From CAYLYP01 sp964387795 (GTDB lineage: Bacteria > Bacteroidota > Bacteroidia > Bacteroidales > UBA7960), in assembly GCA_964387795.1 (NCBI GenBank), contig CAYLYP010000003.1, positions 1 to 64,000 of the forward strand: a stretch of DNA of 64,000 nt, read 5' to 3'. Shown here one piece after another: positions 26,780 to 36,209 of this stretch (position 1 is the first letter of the stretch; each line of letters opens with the position of its first letter). The notes beneath the pieces are model-generated. The model saw nothing but the letters and a program-made list of their open reading frames with translations, had not been told where the DNA came from and searched no databases. Made by a program: the position numbers and the translations under genes.

Positions 26780-27796
26780 TTAAGGTTTTACAATTACATA
26801 TTCAACTGCCTCTGGCTCGTAACTTACGATATTTATAAACTCAGGAAATGCAACAACATCCACTTTTAAATAATTTGAATTCTCATCTTTATCAGGCGGG
26901 TACATTGCTACAGCCTGAAACCATTCAGCATTTACTTTTTTAAAATCTTTCAGGGCTACCCTGCATGTAATTTTAACTTTTTCAGGAAAAAACCTAAGGT
27001 CAGGATGATACTCTGCATCCTGATCTGAGAATACAGGAAGGATGGGTATTTCAATAATTGATTCGGTAAATTTCTCAACATCAATACTTGCAGTAACGAC
27101 AGGAGGATCAACAAAAATTAAAGATTTCATCTTATCAGGAACAACAACATCCAATTGAATTTCCCTGTCAGCGCTTAAATTTTCAAGTGAAATTGAATCA
27201 GTAAACAAAACATCAATCTTTCTTAAAAGGTTTGAAGGCCCCCTGATAATCACTGAATCCTGGCTTAATTGAACATGGCTATAAAGCTGGTACTGAGGCG
27301 AAAAGCTGATGTTACCTTTAAATACAACAGGAACAGTGCGTGAATCATTTCGAATCAGATCAAGAAAAACAGTATCCGGCGATAATTGAATAAGGTTTCG
27401 GGGTATATCCATTGAAGCAGAAAGCCTGTTACCAAGTGCGTTTGTTGTAATATAATACTGCATCGAACCTTGCCTGTTTAGCTTCTGGATACGTTCAAAA
27501 TCAAACTGTGCACTTACAGGGGTTTTAAACCTTGTATTAAAAAACAACCTGAATGCTTCAGTTTTAACAGTGAGCAATACTGTTGAATCACTAAGTGACT
27601 TAATCTGATAGTCACCGGGAACCTTTATAAAACCAACGGATAAAGGTATTGTTATAGCATTATCTTTGCTAAGCTTTATAAACAACCAGGCACCGGCACT
27701 AATAATAAGGCAAAACAAAAAAATAAGCATTTTTTGCCTGAATACCGGATTCTTTAAATTATAAACCCTCTTTGCGGAAGCAATTTTTAATCTCAC
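26780..27796 (-). CDS. YbbR-like domain protein (CdaR-like)
   Basis: A 338-residue protein with one N-terminal membrane segment (about residues 24-42, MLIFLFCLIISAGAWLFIKL) and extracytoplasmic YbbR repeats, as in CdaR, the regulator of the c-di-AMP cyclase CdaA. The repeat motifs are seen as AITIPLSVGFIKVPGDYQI, RTVPVVFKGNISF and ESIIEIPILPVF. No cdaA lies next to it. The start is GTG at 27796. The gene is kept between yajC and coaE in many Bacteroidota. Regulation of a cyclase is an inference from the domain name alone. Confidence 0.8.
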   Translation of the reverse strand: MRLKIASAKRVYNLKNPVFRQKMLIFLFCLIISAGAWLFIKLSKDNAITIPLSVGFIKVPGDYQIKSLSDSTVLLTVKTEAFRLFFNTRFKTPVSAQFDFERIQKLNRQGSMQYYITTNALGNRLSASMDIPRNLIQLSPDTVFLDLIRNDSRTVPVVFKGNISFSPQYQLYSHVQLSQDSVIIRGPSNLLRKIDVLFTDSISLENLSADREIQLDVVVPDKMKSLIFVDPPVVTASIDVEKFTESIIEIPILPVFSDQDAEYHPDLRFFPEKVKITCRVALKDFKKVNAEWFQAVAMYPPDKDENSNYLKVDVVAFPEFINIVSYEPEAVEYVIVKP

Positions 27797-27864
27797 TTGA
27801 TTGCTTTTTTTACAAAATTATAAAAAGCCTCTGATACCATGAAAAATAATAAATGTTTTTATAT

Positions 27865-27891
27865 AAAAAAGGGAGTGCTGTAAACACCCCC
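27865..27891 (-). terminator. Terminator-like hairpin after yajC
   Basis: GGGAGTG (27871-27877) pairs with CACCCCC (27885-27891) with one mismatch. It is followed on the minus strand by six T. It may attenuate transcription from yajC into the ybbR-coaE pair. Confidence 0.6.
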
Positions 27892-27919
27892 AAAAATTCC
27901 ATTTAGAATAAACACAACA

Positions 27920-28246
27920 CTAATTGTTTGTAGCAATAGGTTCTGAAGCCCCTTCTAAAGCAACTGCTGATTTTTCAATTTTCAGCCTGTTCTGTCCTTC
28001 AACTTCAATGATAAATGTTCTTTCCTGAACTTCAAGGATTTTACCATGAATACCACCAATAGTGATAATTTTATCTCCTTTTTTTAAATTCTCACGAAAT
28101 TTCTTTAACTCTTTTGTCTTTTTCATCTGTGGACGGATAAAAAAGAAATAGAAAATTACAATAACCAGAAGCATCATGATTATTGTTTGCGTACCACTGC
28201 CTCCCTGGGCAGGCTGTGCACTAAGCAAATGAAAGATTGGGTTCAT
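27920..28246 (-). CDS. yajC: Preprotein translocase subunit YajC
   Basis: YajC is a small inner-membrane partner of SecDF. One membrane helix lies at about residues 19-37 (GTQTIIMMLLVIVIFYFFFIRPQ), followed by the cytoplasmic domain with KELKKFRENLKKGDKIITIGGIHGKI. The length of 108 residues is normal. It follows the DUF1573 gene by 37 bases in the conserved nusB cluster. Confidence 0.94.
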   Translation of the reverse strand: MNPIFHLLSAQPAQGGSGTQTIIMMLLVIVIFYFFFIRPQMKKTKELKKFRENLKKGDKIITIGGIHGKILEVQERTFIIEVEGQNRLKIEKSAVALEGASEPIATNN

Positions 28247-28283
28247 TTATGTTTTTTAATTAAGGGTTAACAATCAAAAAAAA

Positions 28284-28730
28284 TTATGGTTCAACTACTT
28301 CAGAGGTAATCCTCAAAACATGCACATTAGGATTGGTATTCGCCAATACCCTGATGTTTTGTGTTTGGGCACCTTGCCTGTGAGCTGAGTTGAATGTAAC
28401 AGTTATCACGCCTCCATCACCAGGAGCTATTGGCTCTTTTGAGTATTCACCAACAGTACAGCCACACCCGGATTTCACTTCAGATATCACTAAAGCTGAT
28501 TTCCCTGTGTTTTTATACTTAAAAGAATAAGACACCTTTTCACCGCTTACAATACGGCCAAAATTATGAACTTCTTTATCGAACTCTATTACAGGCATAT
28601 TCTCTCCATCTGGTGATGTAACAACTTCTGTTGAAAGCTGTTTTTCCCCTGATGTCTTTTTTTGTTCGCATGAAAACATCAAAATGGATGCGAACATCAA
28701 GGAAAAACTCAAAACAAAAATCCGTTTCAT
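28284..28730 (-). CDS. DUF1573 domain lipoprotein
   Basis: A 148-residue lipoprotein with a signal peptide and lipobox-like LMFSCEQ. The DUF1573 domain follows: PVIEFDKEVHNFGRIVSGE, SYSFKYKNTGKSALVIS and the family signature VKSGCGCTVGEYSKEPIAPG with two close Cys residues. The fold is an immunoglobulin-like ASH domain. Its function is unknown, but the gene sits between nusB and yajC in many Bacteroidota. Confidence 0.9.
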   Translation of the reverse strand: MKRIFVLSFSLMFASILMFSCEQKKTSGEKQLSTEVVTSPDGENMPVIEFDKEVHNFGRIVSGEKVSYSFKYKNTGKSALVISEVKSGCGCTVGEYSKEPIAPGDGGVITVTFNSAHRQGAQTQNIRVLANTNPNVHVLRITSEVVEP

Positions 28731-28776
28731 AAGTATTTATCCCTTTAAATTAAAGATTTGTTGTTTATTATTAATG

Positions 28777-28784
28777 CAAAGGTA
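28777..28784 (-). promoter_or_regulatory. Promoter -7 element before the DUF1573 gene
   Basis: The minus strand reads TACCTTTG, matching TAnnTTTG, about 47 bases before the ATG, in the short gap after nusB. It suggests a separate promoter for DUF1573-yajC. Confidence 0.45.
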
Positions 28785-28804
28785 ATGTTTTTTCCTTTGC
28801 ATAC

Positions 28805-29749
28805 TTATTCCATTAATCCTTTCCCCGTTTTTTGTAACCTGTTTTCATTCTTAAGGGAATCAACAAGTTTGTCCAATACACCGTTGATGAAAATATTACT
28901 TCGTGGAGTTGAATAATTCTTTGATATTTCAATAAATTCATTAAGTGTAACACGAACCGGAACATTCGGAAAAAATTCAAGCTCGGTTAAAGCCATCTTC
29001 ATAATAAGGATATCCATCAGGGCAATGCGATCAATATCCCAATTCTGGGCAGCCTTTGATATCATCGAATCAAACTTATCCATATTTAGAATGGTTTTTC
29101 TAAACAGGTCTATTGCAAAAGTCTTGTCTTCAGAATCATTAAATAAAACAGGGATTTGAAAATCAGCCTCTTGGTCTGGGCTAAGGCTTTTTACAAATTT
29201 CATGACTGAGATACAGACCAATTCCCAATCATCAATCCAGTAAATACTCTTTTCTTCGAAAAAATGTTGTATCAGTTCACTTTCAATAAAGAACTTTTTG
29301 TAAAACTTCAATACGATATCCTGGTGACTCTCAAAGCTCGTATCACTGCTATCCATATATTCAGTAAACTTAGCTGAACATTTAAACTGCTGGATTACTT
29401 TCTTCAGGCTTTCACGTTCTTCATCCCAGTTGATTCCCCTTCGCTTTGCAATATCATTAATACGTGGGTTCTCAGCCAAAAGCTTAAGAACAGGGTTCTC
29501 TACAAATTTTAAGTTTGGATTAAGATCAGCCTCTGTGGGTAGTAATTTATTTCGCGATGCTTCAATGGATTTATTGACCTGATCCCTTAATTCGGTGAAG
29601 CTTAATAGGTGATATAAAAACAAATCATAGATTTTCTCAAAACTAAAAAGCAGTTCCTTTTCCCCATTAGCCAAATCAGTATTACCTGATTGAGTGAAAG
29701 CGTAAACTGACTGAAGAACTTTTGTTCTTAAATGCCTTCTGTTAAGCAT
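28805..29749 (-). CDS. nusB: Transcription antitermination factor NusB, long Bacteroidota form
   Basis: NusB binds boxA RNA with ribosomal protein S10 and supports rRNA antitermination. The N-terminus MLNRRHLRTKVLQSVYAFTQSG is the RNA-binding helix. The C-terminal NusB core contains DRIALMDILIMKMALTELEFFPNVPVRVTLNEFIEISKNY and INGVLDKLVDSLK. About 160 residues are inserted between these two, a feature of Bacteroidota NusB, giving 314 residues. It heads the conserved cluster leading to coaE. Confidence 0.93.
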   Translation of the reverse strand: MLNRRHLRTKVLQSVYAFTQSGNTDLANGEKELLFSFEKIYDLFLYHLLSFTELRDQVNKSIEASRNKLLPTEADLNPNLKFVENPVLKLLAENPRINDIAKRRGINWDEERESLKKVIQQFKCSAKFTEYMDSSDTSFESHQDIVLKFYKKFFIESELIQHFFEEKSIYWIDDWELVCISVMKFVKSLSPDQEADFQIPVLFNDSEDKTFAIDLFRKTILNMDKFDSMISKAAQNWDIDRIALMDILIMKMALTELEFFPNVPVRVTLNEFIEISKNYSTPRSNIFINGVLDKLVDSLKNENRLQKTGKGLME

Positions 29750-29820
29750 GCGTAAAAATTAAAATGAACATAAATCAGGTTAAATGATTATATGAAATAT
29801 TATAACCATTTTCCAGGCCA

Positions 29821-29828
29821 CAAAATTA
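29821..29828 (-). promoter_or_regulatory. Promoter -7 element of nusB
   Basis: The minus strand reads TAATTTTG, matching TAnnTTTG, about 70 bases before the nusB ATG. Confidence 0.45.
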
Positions 29829-29989
29829 CAATCTTTTTTACTTATGATTATTATAAATAATTAAAATGAATCCCAATGACTATTTTTTTCTTTGCTTTTT
29901 TATTTCAAACATCATTTTTTCTCTTTGTGGGTTATTTTTTAGTCTGCAAATAATTTTATACCAATAGTTATATCATATTTCATGTTAAC

Positions 29990-30116
29990 TATCCGGACTT
30001 TGTTTAAAAAGTCTTTAAGGTATGAGGTGCGAGGTAACAAGGCTATAATGTAATAAAACTAAAAGCTGATGGTAACGATATTGATGACACTATAAATGTT
30101 ACAGCAGAGCCTACTT
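29990..30116. mobile_element. Decayed MITE copy, same family as 53791-54015
   Basis: The stretch AAAAAGTCTTTAAGG, then TGCGAGG, ACAAGGC and GCTGATGGTAACGA aligns with the intact copy, and the right end ACAGCAGAGCCTAC resembles the intact terminus CAGCAGACCCTAC. The terminal inverted repeats and the centre are degraded, and no target-site duplication is evident. It lies in the 420-base gap between nusB and the ABC-F gene. The remainder of that gap holds only the nusB and ABC-F promoter motifs. Confidence 0.65.
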
Positions 30117-30144
30117 AACGGGATAAAAATTCAAAACAAATCCC

Positions 30145-30152
30145 TAATTTTG
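30145..30152 (+). promoter_or_regulatory. Promoter -7 element of the ABC-F gene
   Basis: TAATTTTG matches TAnnTTTG and ends 17 bases before the GTG start at 30170. Confidence 0.5.
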
Positions 30153-30169
30153 TAAAAACAATATACAAC

Positions 30170-32056
30170 GTGAATATCTTTCAGGTAGAAAACCTTTCCA
30201 AACAATATGCTGAGAAGCGACTATTTCATCAAATCACCTTTGGGATAGATCATGGTGAAAAAGTAGCCCTCATTGCCCGAAATGGTGCAGGAAAAACAAC
30301 TTTACTTAATATAATTACCGGAAGTGAAATCCAGGATGAAGGGACCTATTCTTTTAAACGTAACTTATCGATTGCATACCTGCCCCAAAATCCTGAATAC
30401 CCTGATGGCACCACTGTAATTGATTGCATTTTAAAAGGAGACAGCCCAATATTAAAAACATTAAGGGAATATGAAAAGTTGGTCAATAATTCCGAAATCA
30501 CTCATAATTCTGATTATCAACAACAACTTGCCAGATTAACTGAAAGCATGGATGCCCTTAGGGCATGGGACTACGAAACAAGGATAAGGCAAATGCTTTC
30601 AGTTCTTAAAATAGATTTCCCAAAACAAAAAATTGAAACACTTTCAGGAGGTCAAAAGAAAAGGGTTGCCCTGGCTGAAGCATTATTACGGGATGCAGAC
30701 CTGCTTATCATGGATGAACCTACCAACCATCTGGATGTTGAAATGATTGAATGGCTTGAACAATATTTATCACGCTCAACACTCAGCTTGTTTATGGTTA
30801 CCCATGACAGATATTTCCTTGATAAAGTCTGTGACCGCATCATTGAACTTGATCAGGGAAGTGTTTATACATACAAAGGAAACTATTCTTATTTCCTTGA
30901 AAAAAAAGCTGAACGTATGCATGCCCTTCAGCTGGAGGCCGATAAAGCAAAAAACATACTGCGAACTGAATCTGAATGGATGAGGCGACAGCCCCAGGCT
31001 AGGGGAACAAAAGCCAAAGCACGTATTGATGCATTCTATGAATTAAAAGATGTAGCATCATACCGTACAGACAAATCTGACCTTAACTTTGACATGCAAA
31101 TGGCCAGGATGGGAAAAAAAATCCTTGAACTTCACAATGTCAGCAAATCATTTGATAATCTTAAAATACTGGATGATTTCTCATATGTTTTTAAAAGAAA
31201 AGAGAAAATTGGTATTGTTGGCAAAAATGGAACCGGGAAATCCACATTCTTAAATATTCTTTCCCAACAAATTGTCCCCGATTCAGGGGTTATTGATACT
31301 GGCGAAACAATACGTTTTGGATATTATAAACAAGACGGGATTGTTTTTGATGAAGGGAAAAAAGTCATTGATATTATTTCTGATATTTCTGAAGATATAA
31401 AAACAAAGGGAGGACAAAGCATTGCGCCTGCCCAGTTTCTTTTTAAATTCAATTTTTCTCATGAAACCCAGCAAAACTTTGTTGCAAAGCTAAGCGGCGG
31501 AGAGAAAAGAAGGCTTTATCTTTTGACTGTTTTAATGAGTAATCCAAACTTCCTGATCCTGGATGAACCTACTAACGACCTCGATATTTTTACTTTATCT
31601 GCTATTGAAGACTTCTTGCTTGATTATGAAGGATGTTTGATTGTGGTTTCCCATGACAGATATTTTATGGATAAGCTCGTAGATCATATTTTTGTATTCG
31701 AAGGCTCCGCTATTATTAAAGACTTCCCCGGAAATTATTCTCAATACGCTGAATACAAGCAGCAAAAAGCCTTGCTGGAAAAGAGGGAAATTCAAAAAGA
31801 CAATAAACCGACTGAACAAAATAAGGATAAAGATCTGCCCAAAAAGAAACTTACATATAAAGAAAAACTCGAATATGATCAATTAGAAAAAGAGATAGAA
31901 TTGCTTGAAAACGAAAAAGACATGCTGATGGCTAAGATGAATTCAGGCTCAATGAGCACTATCGAATTACATCAAGCTTCAGAACGATTTGGCCAGATTG
32001 AACATTTATTAGAGTCAAAAGGCAACAGGTGGCTTGAATTATCGGAGTTTGCATAA
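30170..32056 (+). CDS. ABC-F family ATPase (Uup type)
   Basis: A soluble protein with two ABC ATPase domains and no membrane domain. ABC-F proteins act on the ribosome; Uup-type members have been linked to tandem-repeat stability and ribosome rescue. Domain 1 has ARNGAGKTTLL, LSGGQKKR and MDEPTNHLD, and domain 2 has GKNGTGKSTFL, LSGGEKRR and LDEPTNDLD. The interdomain linker (TESEWMRRQPQARGTKAKARID) is the P-site tRNA interaction motif region. The C-terminal 90 residues form a Lys/Glu-rich coiled coil, typical of Uup. The start is GTG at 30170. It converges with dnaN over a shared terminator. Confidence 0.94.
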   Translation: MNIFQVENLSKQYAEKRLFHQITFGIDHGEKVALIARNGAGKTTLLNIITGSEIQDEGTYSFKRNLSIAYLPQNPEYPDGTTVIDCILKGDSPILKTLREYEKLVNNSEITHNSDYQQQLARLTESMDALRAWDYETRIRQMLSVLKIDFPKQKIETLSGGQKKRVALAEALLRDADLLIMDEPTNHLDVEMIEWLEQYLSRSTLSLFMVTHDRYFLDKVCDRIIELDQGSVYTYKGNYSYFLEKKAERMHALQLEADKAKNILRTESEWMRRQPQARGTKAKARIDAFYELKDVASYRTDKSDLNFDMQMARMGKKILELHNVSKSFDNLKILDDFSYVFKRKEKIGIVGKNGTGKSTFLNILSQQIVPDSGVIDTGETIRFGYYKQDGIVFDEGKKVIDIISDISEDIKTKGGQSIAPAQFLFKFNFSHETQQNFVAKLSGGEKRRLYLLTVLMSNPNFLILDEPTNDLDIFTLSAIEDFLLDYEGCLIVVSHDRYFMDKLVDHIFVFEGSAIIKDFPGNYSQYAEYKQQKALLEKREIQKDNKPTEQNKDKDLPKKKLTYKEKLEYDQLEKEIELLENEKDMLMAKMNSGSMSTIELHQASERFGQIEHLLESKGNRWLELSEFA

Positions 32057-32074
32057 AAACAAAATAATTATTCA

Positions 32075-32113
32075 TAATAAAAAAAGCCTCAAATATTGAG
32101 GCTTTTTTTATTA
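32075..32113. terminator. Bidirectional terminator between the ABC-F gene and dnaN
   Basis: A perfect 18-bp stem (32075-32092 with 32096-32113) with a 3-base loop. A-runs on the left and T-runs on the right serve both convergent transcripts. Confidence 0.9.
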
Positions 32114-32136
32114 TGATTACCAACTCTTTTATTCCT

Positions 32137-33261
32137 TTAGTTGTTCAACATCACAGGCATCACAAGCATAAGGATATGTTCATCCGGGTTTTCGTTATTA
32201 GCAGGCAGTACAAGGCCGGCACGATTAGGCTGTGACATTTCCATTAATACATCATCAGTTCCAAGGTTATTAAGCATTTCAACAAGAAATTTGCTATTAA
32301 ACCCAATTTCAAGGTCCTCTCCTTCATATTGACAACTGATACGTTCGCGTGCCTCATTTGAGTAATCCAGGTCTTCTGCATTGAGGATTAACTCCTGCCC
32401 TGCAATTTTGAATTTCACCTGATAGGTTGATTGATTAGAAAAAATTGAAACCCTGCGGATTGCATTAAGGAACGAACTTCTTTCAACAATTAGTTTATTT
32501 GGGTTTTCAACCGGAATTACAGCTTCATAATTTGGGTATTTACCTTCTACCAAACGGCAAGTCATGGTAAAGTTTTTATAAGCGAAATGTGCATTCGTTT
32601 GGTTGAAATCCATTGTTACAGGGACATCATCATGACTAAGGATATTCTTCAACTGGTTCAGTGGCTTTTTAGGAAGAATAAAGGAAGCTGAAGAATTTGA
32701 TTTAATATCTGTGCGACGATAACGGACAAGTTTATGCGCATCTGTTGCAACAAATGTGATATTATCCTCATTTAGTTCACAAAAGATCCCTGACATATTT
32801 GGCCTGAGCTCATCATTGGCTGCAGCAAAAATTGTTTTGCTAATTGCTGTTACTAATGCCTCTGATTGAATACTGATTGTTGCATTTGATTCGATTGCAG
32901 GGATTTTTGGAAAATCATTCCCATCCTGGCCTGCCAAACGATATTTACCTTCTCCGGCTGATAATTCTATTCCAAAATTGGTCTCATCTACCATAAAGGT
33001 TACCGGAATATCTGAGAATGTCTTTAGCGTTTCAATAAGCATTTTTGCAGGGATTGCCACTAATCCAGAGCCCTCAGACATCTCAAGACTTAAACGGCTT
33101 GTCATGGTAGTTTCAAGGTCACTGGCTTTAAGAACCAATTCATCTCCCTGAAGATCAAAAAGAAAATTGTCAAGAATGGGAAGTGTATTATTGGAGCCCA
33201 GAACTCCACTAATAGCTTGTAATTGCCTAAGCAACAATGAGCTGGAAACGATAAATTTCAT
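32137..33261 (-). CDS. dnaN: DNA polymerase III subunit beta (sliding clamp)
   Basis: The ring-shaped clamp that tethers polymerase III to DNA. Three DnaN domains fit in 374 residues. Recognisable stretches are MKFIVSSSLLLRQLQAISGVLG, NTLPILDNFLFDL, LAGQDGNDFPKIP, TFVATDAHKLVRYR and the C-terminal LVLPANNENPDEHILMLVMPVML. It is a single gene not next to dnaA, as is common in Bacteroidota. Confidence 0.97.
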   Translation of the reverse strand: MKFIVSSSLLLRQLQAISGVLGSNNTLPILDNFLFDLQGDELVLKASDLETTMTSRLSLEMSEGSGLVAIPAKMLIETLKTFSDIPVTFMVDETNFGIELSAGEGKYRLAGQDGNDFPKIPAIESNATISIQSEALVTAISKTIFAAANDELRPNMSGIFCELNEDNITFVATDAHKLVRYRRTDIKSNSSASFILPKKPLNQLKNILSHDDVPVTMDFNQTNAHFAYKNFTMTCRLVEGKYPNYEAVIPVENPNKLIVERSSFLNAIRRVSIFSNQSTYQVKFKIAGQELILNAEDLDYSNEARERISCQYEGEDLEIGFNSKFLVEMLNNLGTDDVLMEMSQPNRAGLVLPANNENPDEHILMLVMPVMLNN

Positions 33262-33287
33262 GATCCTTATATTTTGATTACACTGTG

Positions 33288-33295
33288 CAAAGATA
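33288..33295 (-). promoter_or_regulatory. Promoter -7 element of dnaN
   Basis: The minus strand reads TATCTTTG, matching TAnnTTTG, about 26 bases before the dnaN ATG. Confidence 0.55.
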
Positions 33296-33345
33296 ATTTA
33301 TTATTCAATTGTCATCATTGAATCAATTAAAAAAACACCCAATTT

Positions 33346-34413
33346 TTATTTTCCATCCTGTTCAAGCGTTTTCTTAAAAAAGTCAATCGGGCGCATTACT
33401 TTATTGAAGACAAAATACTGACTGAGCACCAATAAATCTTCCTCAACAATATACATATAAAACCTGTCAGGATCATATTCCAAAGGTGCACCCGTAAAAT
33501 CAACTTCCTCTGATGGTTCACGATAAAAATTCCGCACGGTTACTGTCTTATTCTGGTCATCAGTCACTGAAATTATTACAATCGGCTTGCTTGAGAATAT
33601 TGAATCTCGGCGAAGGGGATCCATTTTAGATATTAAGGTCTCAAATTTTAGGTCGGCAAAGGAAGAAAGAAACCGAAGCACTTTAACCGTATCTATCTCA
33701 TAATCAACAATACCAACCTTTGGGATAAAATTAAACTCCTTTTTCCCCACTTTTTCTACGATATAAGATTGCTCTGGTTTATTTGGAACAGTTACTTCAA
33801 CTTTCTTAATATGTGAATAACTTGTTGAAAAAACCGAAGGATCACGCCAATCTTCCAAAAATACGCTAAAACGTGTATTTAAGAAGCCCCGATGACCTAA
33901 AATATGAACTACAAAAGGAGCAGAACTCTTTTCGATCAGCATGTGTGTCCCTTGATTGTCCTGTGTATTATCCCCAACAAAAAATGACTTGACTTTCTTT
34001 TCATAAGGGAACAGCTTAATCCAACCAAAAAGATTAATCCGGTACCTATTCTGGAACACTTCAACTTTCACCGAATTGGCCGACATTCTGGAAACAACAT
34101 TATTATGGGCAGCAAGCGGAACAGGTTCTCTCACCCTCATTTTCATGATTGTTTCTAAAAAATCATTAATCATACTTTGCTTTACACTAAGACTATCATT
34201 CAAGATCCAGCCACCTGTTTCATTCCTTCTTACTTCAATCCTTCTCCCTGCCTTATCAGCTAATATCGCCCTGGATACAAGCGCTGTGTCCTTAACTGAA
34301 AAATCACTCAGCTTGCGCTTAAAAGTATTGTTTGACCGCGTTAAAACCAGCACTCCGGCAATGAGTATTAATGCTAATGCCAGTAAAACAATTTTTAAAT
34401 TTTTTTTCTTCAT
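33346..34413 (-). CDS. DUF4340 domain protein, linked to gldFG
   Basis: A protein of about 355 residues with one N-terminal membrane segment (KIVLLALALILIAGVLVL) and an extracytoplasmic DUF4340 domain (SDFSVKDTALVSRAILADKAGRRIEV, GWILNDSLSV). This domain often sits next to GldG-like ABC components. The start is taken as the ATG at 34413. An in-frame TTG at 34431 overlaps the gldG stop as TTGA, so translational coupling with gldG is likely either way. Its function is unknown, and a role in the Gld transporter is inferred from linkage. Confidence 0.82.
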   Translation of the reverse strand: MKKKNLKIVLLALALILIAGVLVLTRSNNTFKRKLSDFSVKDTALVSRAILADKAGRRIEVRRNETGGWILNDSLSVKQSMINDFLETIMKMRVREPVPLAAHNNVVSRMSANSVKVEVFQNRYRINLFGWIKLFPYEKKVKSFFVGDNTQDNQGTHMLIEKSSAPFVVHILGHRGFLNTRFSVFLEDWRDPSVFSTSYSHIKKVEVTVPNKPEQSYIVEKVGKKEFNFIPKVGIVDYEIDTVKVLRFLSSFADLKFETLISKMDPLRRDSIFSSKPIVIISVTDDQNKTVTVRNFYREPSEEVDFTGAPLEYDPDRFYMYIVEEDLLVLSQYFVFNKVMRPIDFFKKTLEQDGK

Positions 34414-34427
34414 TGACAATAAAATAT

Positions 34428-36179
34428 TCAATTAAAAAACAACTTCAATTTCAATTTCGACACATAGCGCTTTTTACGGCTCAGATGCCTTAAAACCCCA
34501 AATATTACAACAAGTATTACCGGAAGTAGAAGATTTAACAACTGAATGCTGATACGGTTTTTATCAATTCTTGTTTTATCCAGTAAACGAAGTTGAATAT
34601 CTTTTGACCTGGCTTCCATCAATCCACTGTCATCAGTCAGATAATTTACCGCATTTAAGATAAATTCCTTATTCCCATAGGTCTGTCTTGTATACTTGTC
34701 ATACCCCAACGGTAATAGGCGCCCATCTTGTTCAAATTGATTTTTTATGATATCACCATCTGCTACCACAATCATTTTTGCAGCTTTGCCAGATTCCTTA
34801 AATCCTATTTCCTGGCTTTCTACAATCTCTGAAGCTATCCGGTTTGAAAATACAGATTCAAAACTTCCTTCTAGTAATACAGCGAAAGGAATATTAGGCT
34901 GATTATACAAACGCTCATCAGGTTGTCTTTTCATTACATCTAAAGAGATGTGAGCAGGGGTTCTTACAACACGTGTATAAGGAGATGTATGTAAAAGCAT
35001 GGTTTTTGTAACACCATCAGCCCTGACAGTATCAATACTACTTACAAACTCTGTTTTAATAGCATTAAGGTTCTTAACAACCATGTGTGAAGATATTGGT
35101 GTCACCATCGGGAAAAAATACCAGGGCAACAAACTTATCTGTGGCCGATTACCAGCATATCCTGTTGTTATTGGAATAGGAACTGCCTTAATATCCATCA
35201 GAAGATTGCTATTTAACCTTACTCCATATTTGAACAACATATCATCAAGGTTCAGGTATTGACTAACCCCCAATGTTTCATTTGTATCCTGAAGGCTGTC
35301 CATTGAAGCAAATACAGGGTCAATAAGCCAAAGCACATTTCCCCCATTCATTATAAACTGATCTATAATAAATTTGTCCTTTTCTTCAAAGGCTTGTTGT
35401 GGCTTAGCAATGATAATTGTCTTAACACCTTCTAAACTATTGAGTTGGTGATTTAAAGGAACCCGAAGTACATTATAAAAATCAGAGAGTTCCAGTGAAA
35501 TATCTAAAACCTGGTTTTTATCCAGACAGCCATAACTGTCAATAAATGCAATCTTTGGCTTAATAGCCTTGCTAAGGCCATTGATAGCTGCAGCCAAATT
35601 AAACTCAAGCGATTGGATAGAATTGTTTATCACCGATTCGGCTCCCATTCCAAGCTGATCTTTAAGAAGCTGGACTGGCCGCTCCCTTCCTTTATACGTA
35701 ACAATTGCAGCAGGAAAAATGATTTGCTGCGAATTGGCATCTTCTGTCCTGAATTGAACATTTGTTGGACTTAGCCCTTTTTCAACCAACATTCTATATG
35801 TTTCTTCAACATTTGTCCCTTTTTCAACATCAGAAGGATTAATAAACTCATATTGAATATTGTTAGAATATGCCCTGAATTCATCTAGTATTTCACGGGT
35901 TGCATTTCTTAGGCGTTTAAAGCCTGCTGGAAATTCCCCTTCAAGATATACCTGCACAAATACAATATCATCCAATTCCCTGATCATTTTTTTTGTTGCC
36001 TTTGAAATAGAGTATCTTTTCTCAGCAGTCAGGTCAAATCGGGTAAAAACAAATGAACTGATGATATTTAAAGCCACCACAATCAATAAACTTGAAACCA
36101 ACTGGATAATATTATTCCTTCTGGTACTGCGGTGTTTTTTTTCTGGTAATACTTTAACCTGATTATTATTTTCAGACAT
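34428..36179 (-). CDS. gldG: Gliding motility-associated ABC transporter protein GldG
   Basis: GldG is the substrate-binding-like component of the GldAFG ABC transporter, first found to be needed for gliding in Flavobacterium. It has a membrane segment at residues 23-45 and another near the C-terminus (LLNLLLPVILVVIFGVLRHL). Between them is a large extracytoplasmic ABC_transp_aux-like domain with FDLTAEKRYSISKATKKMI at its start and NGGNVLWLIDPVFASMDSL later. The length of 583 residues is normal. The gene follows gldF by 30 bases. The ATPase gene gldA is not in the window. Confidence 0.93.
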   Translation of the reverse strand: MSENNNQVKVLPEKKHRSTRRNNIIQLVSSLLIVVALNIISSFVFTRFDLTAEKRYSISKATKKMIRELDDIVFVQVYLEGEFPAGFKRLRNATREILDEFRAYSNNIQYEFINPSDVEKGTNVEETYRMLVEKGLSPTNVQFRTEDANSQQIIFPAAIVTYKGRERPVQLLKDQLGMGAESVINNSIQSLEFNLAAAINGLSKAIKPKIAFIDSYGCLDKNQVLDISLELSDFYNVLRVPLNHQLNSLEGVKTIIIAKPQQAFEEKDKFIIDQFIMNGGNVLWLIDPVFASMDSLQDTNETLGVSQYLNLDDMLFKYGVRLNSNLLMDIKAVPIPITTGYAGNRPQISLLPWYFFPMVTPISSHMVVKNLNAIKTEFVSSIDTVRADGVTKTMLLHTSPYTRVVRTPAHISLDVMKRQPDERLYNQPNIPFAVLLEGSFESVFSNRIASEIVESQEIGFKESGKAAKMIVVADGDIIKNQFEQDGRLLPLGYDKYTRQTYGNKEFILNAVNYLTDDSGLMEARSKDIQLRLLDKTRIDKNRISIQLLNLLLPVILVVIFGVLRHLSRKKRYVSKLKLKLFFN

Positions 36180-36209
36180 GGACCAATCTTTTTGTTAAGG
36201 GTTTCTTAA

